Source of the DNA: Actinoplanes lutulentus
Lineage (GTDB): Bacteria; Actinomycetota; Actinomycetes; Mycobacteriales; Micromonosporaceae
NCBI RefSeq assembly: GCF_003259845.1
Contig: NZ_QLMJ01000005.1
Location: forward strand, 434,001-498,000
Length of the DNA stretch: 64,000 bases
Direction of reading: 5' to 3'
Position numbers and translations under genes: made by a program. Position 1 is the first letter of the stretch. Each line of letters opens with the position of its first letter. Under the pieces are notes generated by a model. The model ran no database searches. It saw only the letters and a program-made list of their open reading frames with translations, and was not told the DNA's origin. This document shows positions 56,875 to 64,000 of this stretch, piece by piece.

Positions 56875-57078
56875 ATGGCGCAAGGAACCGTGAAGTGGTT
56901 CAACGCAGACAAGGGCTTCGGCTTCATCACCGTCGACGGCGGGGGTGCTGACGTGTTCGTCCACTTCTCGGCCATCCAGACGAGCGGTTACCGCACTCTG
57001 GAAGAGAACCAGCGGGTTGAGTTCGAGATCGCCCAGGGCCAGAAGGGCCCGCAGGCGGAGCAGGTTCGCCCGCTCTGA
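56875..57078 (+). CDS. Cold-shock domain protein
   Basis: 67 residues from ATG 56875, chosen because of the family start [18 protein letters not shown] and AAGGAGAG upstream. RNA-binding motifs are GFGFI and VFVHFSAIQ, with full family length. Binds single-stranded RNA/DNA as a chaperone. A single-gene unit with its own leader and terminator. Confidence 0.95.
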   Translation: MAQGTVKWFNADKGFGFITVDGGGADVFVHFSAIQTSGYRTLEENQRVEFEIAQGQKGPQAEQVRPL

Positions 57079-57155
57079 GACCACAGCTCTTAGTCGATTG
57101 TGCCGGTCGCGAGACCGACACGCCGGCCGCCTGGCGGAGGCCGGCCTGATCGAGT

Positions 57156-57188
57156 AGCCCCGCACCCTTTCGAGGATGCGGGGCTTTC
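57156..57188 (+). terminator. Terminator of the cold-shock gene
   Basis: AGCCCCGCA (57156-57164) pairs with TGCGGGGCT (57177-57185), followed by TTTCT. A second, weaker hairpin (GCCGGCCGCC/GGAGGCCGGC) lies just before it. Confidence 0.85.
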
Positions 57189-57206
57189 TCTGTGTACAGA
57201 AAGCTT

Positions 57207-57437
57207 TTAGCCCTTACCGGCAGTCCGGCGTCGCATCCCCACGACGATCAGAACCAGACCGATCACGGCCACGACACCGCCTGCCGCGGCCCACACCGGC
57301 TGATCACTCATGAGGTGATCGGTGAGAAAGTCCAAGCCCTGAAGCGTCCACACCGCGCCGAGGACAAGCGCCACCAGCCCGACCGACATGGTGAGCCAGC
57401 CCCGCAATCGCGGTGTCTCGGTTTCATTGTTCACCAT
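57207..57437 (-). CDS. Small two-helix membrane protein (76 aa)
   Basis: Two transmembrane helices (about 14-33 and 48-67; WLTMSVGLVALVLGAVWTLQGL and WAAAGGVVAVIGLVLIVVGM) and a basic tail RRRTAGKG. Similar small proteins of unknown function are common in actinobacteria. Its ATG overlaps the stop region of the aldo/keto reductase gene (ATGGTGA), so the two are coupled. Confidence 0.8.
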   Translation of the reverse strand: MVNNETETPRLRGWLTMSVGLVALVLGAVWTLQGLDFLTDHLMSDQPVWAAAGGVVAVIGLVLIVVGMRRRTAGKG

Positions 57438-58408
57438 TTGTCGTGCACCTGGGGGCGAATCAACTCATCGTAGACGGCTGCGACCTTTTCTCGGGTTTCC
57501 GGCGTAAGCGGAGCGAGATCGGCGGCGGTCGCGTTCGCACGCGCCTGTTGCGGGTTACGCGCACCCGGGATCACGACGGTCAGACCCGGCTGATCGATGA
57601 TCCAGCGGATCGCGAATTGCGCCATCGTCGCGCCGTCCGGCACGAGCGGGCTCAGTCGCCGGACCGCTTCCAGGCCGACCTGGAAGTCGACGCCGGAGAA
57701 CGTCTCGCCGACGTCGAACGACTCGCCGTGCCGGTTGTAGTTGCGGTGGTCGTCCGCCGCGAAGGTGGTGTTCTCGTCGTACCGGCCGGAGAGCAGGCCG
57801 CTGGCGAGGGGAACCCGGGCGATGATGCCGACCCCCGCCTCCGCGGCCGCCGGCAGGACCCGCTCCAGGGGCTTGAGGCGGAACGCGTTGAGGATGATCT
57901 GCACGCTGGCCACGCCGGGGCGGGCGATCGCGGTGAGTGCCTCCTCGACTTTCTCCACGCTGACGCCGTACGCCGCGATGCGCTTCTCCTGCACGAGGGT
58001 GTCGAGCGCGTCGAACACCTCGTCGGTGCCGAAGACCGCGGTCGGCGGGCAGTGCAGCTGGACCAGGTCGAGGGTGTCGACGCCGAGGTTGGCGCGTGAC
58101 CGGTCGGTCCAGGCGCGGAAGTTGTCCAGGGTGTAGTTGGACGGCTCCTGCGGCAGGCGGCGGCCCATCTTGGTGGCGACGGTCAGGCCGGGCTTGTCCT
58201 TGACGAACGAGCCGACGATCTGCTCGCTGCGACCGTCCCCGTACACATCAGCGGTGTCGATGAACGTGACGCCCGCGTCGACGGCGGCCTGCAGGGTCGC
58301 GTGCGCGTCGGCCTCGGTGACGTCTCCCCAGTCGGCGCCGAGCTGCCAGGCGCCCAGACCGACCACCGAAGCGGTCCGTCCCATCCTCCGAAAATCTCGT
58401 TTCTCCAC
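57431..58408 (-). CDS. Aldo/keto reductase
   Basis: 325 residues. The catalytic tetrad is visible: D51 and Y56 in FIDTADVYGDGRSE, K80 in VATKMG and H119 in LVQLHCPP. The NADP(H)-binding end has VVIPGARNPQQARANA. It reduces aldehydes or ketones with NADPH; the substrate is unknown. It shares a divergent promoter region with the methyltransferase gene. Confidence 0.93.
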   Translation of the reverse strand: MEKRDFRRMGRTASVVGLGAWQLGADWGDVTEADAHATLQAAVDAGVTFIDTADVYGDGRSEQIVGSFVKDKPGLTVATKMGRRLPQEPSNYTLDNFRAWTDRSRANLGVDTLDLVQLHCPPTAVFGTDEVFDALDTLVQEKRIAAYGVSVEKVEEALTAIARPGVASVQIILNAFRLKPLERVLPAAAEAGVGIIARVPLASGLLSGRYDENTTFAADDHRNYNRHGESFDVGETFSGVDFQVGLEAVRRLSPLVPDGATMAQFAIRWIIDQPGLTVVIPGARNPQQARANATAADLAPLTPETREKVAAVYDELIRPQVHDKW

Positions 58409-58436
58409 GTCACGACCCTACCGCTCGGCTGATAAC

Positions 58437-58464
58437 TTCAAACAAGACGAGCGTACGGTTTGAA
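58437..58464. promoter_or_regulatory. TTCAAAC-N14-GTTTGAA inverted repeat in a divergent promoter
   Basis: Seven-base arms (58437-58443, 58458-58464) in the 68-bp region between the aldo/keto reductase and the methyltransferase genes. Likely operator for one or both; regulator unknown. Confidence 0.5.
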
Positions 58465-58476
58465 AGGGGTTCAATC

Positions 58477-59235
58477 GTGTGGGATCCGGCTGTCTACCGG
58501 CGCTTCGGCGCGGAGCGGTCCCGTCCGTTCTTCGACCTGGTCCAGCGGGTCGGCGCGGAGAAACCCCGATCGGTCGTGGACCTCGGCTGCGGGCCGGGGG
58601 AGCTCACGCGTACCCTCGCGCAGCGCTGGCCAGGCGCAAGGGTGACCGGGCTGGACTCCTCGCCGGAGATGATCGCGAAGGCCTCGGCAGAGGCCGGTTC
58701 CGTGGCCTTCTCGCTCGGTGACATCGCAGCGTGGCGTCCCGGGCCGGAAGACGACGTGGTGATCACCAACGCGGCGCTGCAGTGGGTGCCGGAGCATCTC
58801 GGCCTGTTGCCGCAGTGGTTCGCGGGGCTGCCGGCCGGTGGATGGTTCGCGATGCAGGTGCCGGGCAACTTCGACAGCCCCGGCCATCGGGCCGTGTGGG
58901 ACCTGGCCGCGGATTCCGTGCCCGGGCTGCGTGCCGACCCGGTCGACGACGCCGCCGGTTACGCGGACCTGCTGATCACGGCCGGCGCGGCTGTCGACGC
59001 GTGGGAGACCACGTACCTTCACCTGCTCCCCGCGGACGGCCCGGAGCATCCGGTGCTGCGCTGGATGGAGGGCACCGCGCTGCGCCCGGTGCGGGCCGCG
59101 CTCGACGACGCCGCGTGGGCCGCGTTCCGCGCCGAGCTGGCGCCGCGGATCGCCGAGGCCCATCCGGTCCGACACGGTCTCGTGGCGTTCCCGTTCCGCC
59201 GTATCTTCGTGGTGGCCCAGAAACCGCCTGTTTAG
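58477..59235 (+). CDS. tam: Trans-aconitate 2-methyltransferase
   Basis: 252 residues from a GTG. VWDPAVYRRFGAERSRPFFDLVQRV and SVVDLGCGPGELTRTLAQRWPGARVTGLDSSPEMIAKA, then NAALQWVPEHLGLLPQWFAGLPAGGWFAMQVPGNFDSPGH, match Tam closely. It methylates trans-aconitate, an inhibitor of the TCA cycle, using SAM. The adenosine deaminase gene starts nine bases later. Confidence 0.9.
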   Translation: MWDPAVYRRFGAERSRPFFDLVQRVGAEKPRSVVDLGCGPGELTRTLAQRWPGARVTGLDSSPEMIAKASAEAGSVAFSLGDIAAWRPGPEDDVVITNAALQWVPEHLGLLPQWFAGLPAGGWFAMQVPGNFDSPGHRAVWDLAADSVPGLRADPVDDAAGYADLLITAGAAVDAWETTYLHLLPADGPEHPVLRWMEGTALRPVRAALDDAAWAAFRAELAPRIAEAHPVRHGLVAFPFRRIFVVAQKPPV

Positions 59236-59244
59236 GAGAACCCG

Positions 59245-60267
59245 TTGACCGACCTGACCGGATTCATCGCACGCCTGCCCAAGGCTGAGCTGCACGTGCA
59301 CCACGTCGGCTCGGCCTCGCCGCGGATCGTCGCCGAGCTGGCCGCCCGGCATGAGGGCAGCTCACCCGTGCCGGCCGATCCGGAGCGGCTCGCGGAGTAC
59401 TTCGAATTCCGCGACTTCGCCCACTTCATCGAGGTCTACCTGAGCGTTGTCGACCTGATCCGCGACGCCGAGGACGTCCGCCTGCTCACCTACGAGATCG
59501 GGCGCGAGCTCGGCCGGCAGCAGGTCCGGTACGCGGAGCTGACCATCACCCCGTACTCCAGCGTGCGCCGCGGCATCCCGGCGGCGGCGTTCTGCGAGGC
59601 GATCGAGGACGCCCGCACGAGCGCGGCCCGCGACTTCGGCGTGAACCTGCGCTGGTGCTTCGACATCCCCGGTGAGGCCGGGCTGGCGGCCGCCGAGGAG
59701 ACCCTGCGGATCGCTCTCGACGAGCGCCCGGACGGCCTGATCAGTTTCGGTCTGGGCGGCCCTGAGATCGGGGTGCCGCGGCCGCAGTTCAAGCCGTACT
59801 TCGACAAGGCCCGGGCGGCCGGGCTGCACAGCGTTCCGCACGCCGGCGAGACCACCGGACCGGAGACGATCTGGGACGCGATCCGTGAGCTGGGCGCCGA
59901 GCGGATCGGGCACGGCATCTCCGCGGCGCAGGACGAGCGGCTGATGGGGTACCTCGCGGAGAACCAGATTCCTCTGGAGGTGTGTCCGACCTCGAATTTG
60001 CGTACCCGGGCTGTGGCGTCCCTGGACGAGCACCCGATCGCGAAGCTGGTGGCCGCCGGGGTGCCGGTCAGCATCAACTCCGACGACCCGCCGATGTTCG
60101 GCACCACCCTGGAGCACGAGTACGCGACGGCGGCCCGGCTGCTCGGGCTGGACCGCGCCGGCGTGGCCGGGCTGGCCCGCGACGCGGTCCGGCACAGCTT
60201 CCTGGACACCGCCGGGAAGTCCGCGCTGATCGCCGAGATCGACTCGTACAGCTCTCCGGGCTCGTAG
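59245..60267 (+). CDS. Adenosine deaminase-family protein
   Basis: 340 residues. Metal ligands H17 and H19 are in PKAELHVHHVG, the catalytic His/Glu in SVPHAGETTGPETIW, and the Asp pair in INSDDPPMFGTTLEHEY. HHVGSAS in place of the usual HLDGS is typical of one actinobacterial subgroup, whose members may deaminate adenosine, 6-aminodeoxyfutalosine or modified adenines. Co-transcribed with tam, whose methyl donor SAM ultimately yields adenosine, which could explain the link (inference). Confidence 0.92.
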   Translation: MTDLTGFIARLPKAELHVHHVGSASPRIVAELAARHEGSSPVPADPERLAEYFEFRDFAHFIEVYLSVVDLIRDAEDVRLLTYEIGRELGRQQVRYAELTITPYSSVRRGIPAAAFCEAIEDARTSAARDFGVNLRWCFDIPGEAGLAAAEETLRIALDERPDGLISFGLGGPEIGVPRPQFKPYFDKARAAGLHSVPHAGETTGPETIWDAIRELGAERIGHGISAAQDERLMGYLAENQIPLEVCPTSNLRTRAVASLDEHPIAKLVAAGVPVSINSDDPPMFGTTLEHEYATAARLLGLDRAGVAGLARDAVRHSFLDTAGKSALIAEIDSYSSPGS

Positions 60268-60275
60268 AGCGCGGA

Positions 60276-60422
60276 TTACGGGTAGAGCGGGTCCTGCCAG
60301 CAGACCAGCATGGTCAGCGTGCCGATCGTCAAGATCGTCAGCCAGCGGACCAGCCGCCGTCCGTTGAACCGGGCCGGACCCTCGTCCGGCTCGGTTTCCT
60401 TCCTGCTCAACACATCGGGCAT
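60276..60422 (-). CDS. Small single-helix membrane protein (48 aa)
   Basis: ATG 60422 with GGGAG six bases upstream; ATG 60428 also in frame. A charged N-terminus (SRKETEPDEGPARFNGRR) precedes one transmembrane helix (about 25-42, LVRWLTILTIGTLTMLVCW) and a short QDPLYP end. No family recognised. It lies 52 bases after the metalloprotease gene on the same strand and its stop is eight bases from that of the deaminase. Confidence 0.6.
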   Translation of the reverse strand: MPDVLSRKETEPDEGPARFNGRRLVRWLTILTIGTLTMLVCWQDPLYP

Positions 60423-60474
60423 CAACATCTCCCTGCTGCTTGTCCCGTCGGGAACGGGTCAGGTCGGGAACGGG

Positions 60475-62748
60475 TCAGTCGGGGACGGCCGTCCAGCTCT
60501 GGTGCCGCTGGCCGGTGTCCTCCTGGAGCACCAGCACCCGATGCGCGCCGAAGCGCTGGGCGCCGACGCCGATCACCAGGTCGCCGGTGGTGCTGCGCAC
60601 CGTGAAGCCGTAATCGGAGGCCTGCAGCGTCCAGCGGGCGCCGTCGGCCGCGTAACAGTCGCCCTGCACCAGAGGCGCGCCGGCGACCGGCTTGCCGGCG
60701 AGGGCGACCGCACACCGGTTGCTGGCCCGGGAGACCAGCGAGTACGTGCCGTTCTCCGCGGGCACCAGCTGCCACTGCTGCTGGGCGCCGCCGTCCTGGT
60801 CGCCGAGGGTCACCGGGGTGCCGTCGGTGTCGCGGGCCGCGTACAGGTCGGCTGCGCCGCCGGTCAGCGAGTTGGTCAGCACGAACCAGGAGTTCTGCAC
60901 CGGCCGGGCCGCCGGGGCGGTGACCGCGGTGCCCTTCGCCAGGTAACCGAGCTTGGTGTTGCGGACCTCGACGATGTACTTGGCGTCCGGCTTGAGCCCG
61001 ATCAACCGGGCCCGGGTGGACTTCGTGGTGGCCACCGGCTCGCCGCCGACGGAGACCTCGTACGACGCGTCGTCGGCGCCGGAGCTCCAGGTGAGACGGA
61101 CCGACGTGCTGGTCGCCTCACGGATCTCCAGGACCGCTTGGACGCCGTCGTTGGTGGTGCCCGGCGCTTCGGCCGGCGCGCCTTCCGCGGTGTCGGCGTC
61201 GGCCGGGGAGGCCGGCGCCACGGTGTGCGCGACCTCCTCGATCGGCGGGAGGGTCGAATCGCCGGTCACCGACACGCTGGGCGCGGGCGACGGGCTCTCC
61301 GACACACCGGCGTCCGGCTCCACGGTCTCCGAGACGCTGGGTGACGGCGCGACCGGGCTCTCCGGGGCGCTGGGCGCCACCGCGCTCGGCGCCGGCGAGA
61401 CCGGCGTGGCCGCCGGGGCGGACGTCGCGGGCGGAGCGGCCTCGACGGTCGGGTCCGGCACCACCGCGCCCGGAGCGTCCGGGATGTCGTCGCCGCCGTC
61501 GCTGCGCAGCAGGAAGTCGCTGAGCGCGACGTTCCAGTGCAGGTCCAGGTAGCTGTCCTTCTTCGGGTTGGTGCTGAAGTAGTCGTCGTTGCCGCAGTCC
61601 AGCCGGATCTCGTGCTTCTTCGGGCAGACGTTGCGCATCGGCTTGCCCGAGCGGTCCTCGCCGCAGAGCAGGTCGAAGTCGTCGGTGCAGCTGCCCGCGC
61701 CGGTCGAATTCGGTGAGTCGATGAGCACCGCGCCGAGCGTGTGGGTCAGCTCGTGCGCGGCCATCGCCGAACTCCAGCAGCCCGAGTCGACCCGGGCGTA
61801 CGACGGGCCGCCGTTGTTGCGGTTGCCCCGGCCCGGACGGGTGTCGGCCACGAACGACGAGATGCCGCAGTAGACGTTCGCGTCCGAGAAGATCAGGTAC
61901 TTGCGGTCGGTGCGGTTGTAGCCGAGGTCGCGCAGCGCGTTGATGCTGCCGGTGAACGAGCTCAGCGAGTCGTCCGGCAGCTGCACCTCGGCGACGTCGA
62001 CCCGGCACTCGGGCGTCGTGACGTACCGGATGTGGCGGGAGCCGCCGGTCTCCCCGGCGCTGGCGTCGTAGATCGCGTCGACGCCGGCGGCCCAGGTCCG
62101 GAACGAGTTGAGGAACTTCGCGTACCGGCTCGGGGTGGTCGACTCGTGCAGGTACAGCAGCTGCACCCGCTTGCCGCTGCGGCCGTCGCCGGAACAGGCC
62201 ACGTCCTCCGGGCCGAGGATGAAGTCGGCCTGGCCGGGCGCCGCGTCCGGGATCAGCGCCGGTGCGTCCGCGGTGAGCGCGCTGCCGCCCTCGTCGCGGG
62301 CGATCTCGGCGTCCAGCGGCACGGCGCCGGTCTCCCGGCTGACCACTGTCACCTGGCGTCCGGTGCTCTCGGTCACCGGGGCTACGTCACGGCGTACCGA
62401 AAGGCCTGCCGGAGCCGAGTCCGGACCGTGCGTGCAGGTCTGCTCGTAGAGCAGATAGCTGCCGGAGCAGAGCGAGCCTTTCGAGGCGAGCTTGAGTCCG
62501 CTGTAGACCAGGCCCTCCTCGGGCGCGTCGGTCGGCAGGGCGGAAAGGGCGAAACGGTCCACCTCGTCGGTGGGGGCCGCGCCGATGACACTCGGGCCGA
62601 CCACACCGCCGACACCGAGCAGTGCGACGCCGAGCGCTACCGGAAGGAGTCGGAAGGCTGCGGAGCGTGTGCGTGGGCGGTGGTCGCCTGCCGCGCGACG
62701 CCGCCCCGGGGGCGACTCGCGGAACGCTGGCCGGCGATGCGCGGACAC
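60475..62748 (-). CDS. Secreted zinc metalloprotease with FN3 and ricin-type lectin domains
   Basis: 757 residues from GTG 62748, which has GAGGAG upstream; the open frame upstream overlaps the histidine kinase gene and reads as Arg/Gly-rich noise. A basic N-terminus and hydrophobic segment (about 33-55) form a signal peptide or anchor. The protease domain (about 190-440) has HELTH (H332, E333, H336) and Cys-rich segments. A Pro/Ser/Val-rich linker (about 445-535), a fibronectin type III domain (about 540-630) and a ricin-B lectin domain (about 640-757; QQQWQLVPAENGTYSLVSRASNRCAVAL, TGQRHQSWTAV) follow. It probably acts outside the cell bound to carbohydrate. Confidence 0.85.
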   Translation of the reverse strand: MSAHRRPAFRESPPGRRRAAGDHRPRTRSAAFRLLPVALGVALLGVGGVVGPSVIGAAPTDEVDRFALSALPTDAPEEGLVYSGLKLASKGSLCSGSYLLYEQTCTHGPDSAPAGLSVRRDVAPVTESTGRQVTVVSRETGAVPLDAEIARDEGGSALTADAPALIPDAAPGQADFILGPEDVACSGDGRSGKRVQLLYLHESTTPSRYAKFLNSFRTWAAGVDAIYDASAGETGGSRHIRYVTTPECRVDVAEVQLPDDSLSSFTGSINALRDLGYNRTDRKYLIFSDANVYCGISSFVADTRPGRGNRNNGGPSYARVDSGCWSSAMAAHELTHTLGAVLIDSPNSTGAGSCTDDFDLLCGEDRSGKPMRNVCPKKHEIRLDCGNDDYFSTNPKKDSYLDLHWNVALSDFLLRSDGGDDIPDAPGAVVPDPTVEAAPPATSAPAATPVSPAPSAVAPSAPESPVAPSPSVSETVEPDAGVSESPSPAPSVSVTGDSTLPPIEEVAHTVAPASPADADTAEGAPAEAPGTTNDGVQAVLEIREATSTSVRLTWSSGADDASYEVSVGGEPVATTKSTRARLIGLKPDAKYIVEVRNTKLGYLAKGTAVTAPAARPVQNSWFVLTNSLTGGAADLYAARDTDGTPVTLGDQDGGAQQQWQLVPAENGTYSLVSRASNRCAVALAGKPVAGAPLVQGDCYAADGARWTLQASDYGFTVRSTTGDLVIGVGAQRFGAHRVLVLQEDTGQRHQSWTAVPD

Positions 62749-62906
62749 TGCGTCTCCTCGTCGAACTTGGTGGCGGTGTGAAGCCGGAAACCGCCGAACT
62801 GGATCGGTGGGAAGACTGCCAGCCCGGCGGCCGGAGGGGAACGCTTTTAAAAGAGATATAAGCCAGCGCTGTGTCGTACGGGGGAACTGTCCGTCGTAGC
62901 CCTTGC

Positions 62907-64000
62907 TCATTCCCGTCCTCGTTGCCAGCGCTTGCGTTCCGGTGCTTTCTCTCGCGCCGGCCGGCCCCGCCCGACCAGCCCGAACCTGCTGGGCGTCTTC
63001 GGTGTCGCGTCCGCGTCGGCGAGCAGCATGACCACGCTCGCCCCGCCCATCGCGGCCCGGTCCAGGCTCACCGAGCCGCCGGTGGCCTGCGCCACCCGGC
63101 GGGCGATGTCCAGTCCGAGGCCGGTCGAGCCCTGGTTGCTCTGCCCGCGCCGCAGCGCCTGCTCCGGATCGTCGATGCCGGGACCGGCGTCGTCCACCCG
63201 CAGCGCCACCCAGCCGTCCCGGCGGGAGAGGCCCACCTCGAACGAGGTGCCCTGCGGGGTGTAGCGGAAGACGTTGCCGAGAACCGCGTCCAGCGCGGCG
63301 GCCAGCTCGGCCCGGGCCACCGGGACCGGGATCCGCAGGTGCGCACCGACCACCCGGTACTGCCGGTCCTGGTCGCCGGCGAGCGCGGACCAGAACATCA
63401 TCCGCTCGCGAACCACCTCGCTGGCGTCGCAGAGGCCGTCCTCCGGAGCGGAGAGCTGGGCCGCCACCGCCTGCCGGGTGGTGTTGATCAGGCTGTTGAC
63501 CTCGTCCTCGAGGGTGGTGATCGCGGTACGGATCCGCCGGATGCCACGACGCCGGTCCAGTTCGGCGGGGGAGAAGTCCCCTATCTGGGTGTCGTCCGGG
63601 TCGAGGGCCTCGGCGTCCAGCCGCAGCGCCGTCAGCGGTGTGCGCAGCCGGTGCGACAGGTCGGCGACCAGTTCCCGCTCGTCGGTGCGTGACGTGACCA
63701 GGCGGTCGGCCATCCGGTTGAACGCGTACCCCGCCTCGGCCAGCTCGCGCGGGCCGGACGGGTCGATGCGCACGGCGAGGTCGCCGTCGCCGACCGCGAG
63801 AGCCGCGTCGACCAGGTGGCGGGCTGAGGAGACCGCGCCGCGGGCCAGCCGGTCCACCACGAAGACGGCGCCGCCGACCAGCAGGACCGCGAGGCCGAGC
63901 AGCAGCCACCAGTCGCGGGCGGTGTCCTTGTTCAGCTCGGCGGCCGGGATGAACGCCTCGACCACCGAATGCCGGTCGCCGATGGTGATCGGAACCAGTC
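62907..64000 (-). CDS. Sensor histidine kinase, C-terminal part (runs off window)
   Basis: The frame is open to the window edge, so the start is missing; at least 364 residues are present. A transmembrane helix (WWLLLGLAVLLVGGAVFVVD), a HAMP domain (RELAEAGYAFNRMADRLV), HisKA with the phospho-acceptor in ELVADLSHRLRTPLTALRLDAEAL and the ATPase domain with VLGNVFRYTPQG, RVDDAGPGID and GSTGLGLDIARRVAQATGGSV follow in order. Asn in the N box and both G boxes are intact. It is on the same strand as the metalloprotease gene downstream. Confidence 0.93.
   Translation of the reverse strand, partial: LVPITIGDRHSVVEAFIPAAELNKDTARDWWLLLGLAVLLVGGAVFVVDRLARGAVSSARHLVDAALAVGDGDLAVRIDPSGPRELAEAGYAFNRMADRLVTSRTDERELVADLSHRLRTPLTALRLDAEALDPDDTQIGDFSPAELDRRRGIRRIRTAITTLEDEVNSLINTTRQAVAAQLSAPEDGLCDASEVVRERMMFWSALAGDQDRQYRVVGAHLRIPVPVARAELAAALDAVLGNVFRYTPQGTSFEVGLSRRDGWVALRVDDAGPGIDDPEQALRRGQSNQGSTGLGLDIARRVAQATGGSVSLDRAAMGGASVVMLLADADATPKTPSRFGLVGRGRPAREKAPERKRWQRGRE

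Noticed and set aside
57207..57437. Reading the small membrane gene as an artefact of overlap with the reductase
   Set aside because: It has two clean helices, a basic tail and an ATGGTGA coupling, so it was kept as a gene.
62749..63909. 387-residue N-terminal extension of the metalloprotease frame
   Set aside because: Overlaps the histidine kinase gene, which has complete HisKA and ATPase motifs; the extension is Gly/Arg-rich noise.

Overview
The window is very GC-rich, uses many GTG/TTG starts and has several likely leaderless promoters. Its families (DUF5753/XRE regulators, Holin-X/DUF3618/DUF4235, ClpN-only proteins, SpoIIE-type phosphatases, LAL-type LuxR regulators) fit a filamentous actinomycete chromosome. 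Micromonosporaceae, for example Actinoplanes, is my best guess from gene content; this is inference. I saw no rRNA, tRNA, CRISPR array, transposase or integrase.

Layout. 0-9 kb: a truncated phospholipase D-family gene, a tiny membrane protein, 1.3 kb of intergenic repeats, a MarR-pirin pair, a GNAT, an HTH + ClpN-domain pair with a twin-palindrome promoter, a VOC protein, a cation/proton antiporter and a four-domain SpoIIE/ATPase signalling protein. 9-20 kb: a membrane protein with a long Ala/Glu/Arg coiled coil and a threonine-motif tail, an XRE regulator, several small conserved proteins, two SRPBCC proteins, a phytoene-desaturase-like oxidoreductase, an XRE/DUF5753 pair and a glycosyltransferase. 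20-31 kb: an ABC-2 exporter joined to a two-component system, an ECF sigma/anti-sigma pair, an AraC-VOC pair, a methyltransferase and a LAL regulator. 30.9-32.0 kb: a second repeat-rich intergenic region sharing repeat families with 0.6-1.9 kb.

32-40 kb is one likely seven-gene operon: a Liv-type ABC importer (binding protein, two permeases, two ATPases) followed by a secreted LamG-like protein and a secreted PQQ-type sugar dehydrogenase. It is divergent from a LacI regulator with a 32-bp near-palindromic operator between them. 40.8-45.5 kb: a large secreted subtilase, divergent from a TrmB/LuxR-like regulator. 45.5-50.7 kb: the most unusual locus. Five same-strand genes encode a tiny membrane protein, a RecQ helicase, a four-helix membrane protein with a TPR-like cytosolic part, a CHAT-domain (caspase-like) protease and a 149-residue protein of unknown function.

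50.9-57 kb: a GH3 enzyme, a GNAT, a lipoprotein, a DUF1206 protein, an MscS channel, the Holin-X/DUF3618/DUF4235 envelope operon and a cold-shock protein with a long leader. 57-64 kb: an aldo/keto reductase divergent from trans-aconitate methyltransferase and adenosine deaminase, another tiny membrane protein, a secreted zinc metalloprotease with FN3 and ricin-type lectin domains, and the C-terminal part of a sensor histidine kinase running off the window. Three small single-helix membrane proteins (42, 42 and 48 residues) were read directly from the sequence.
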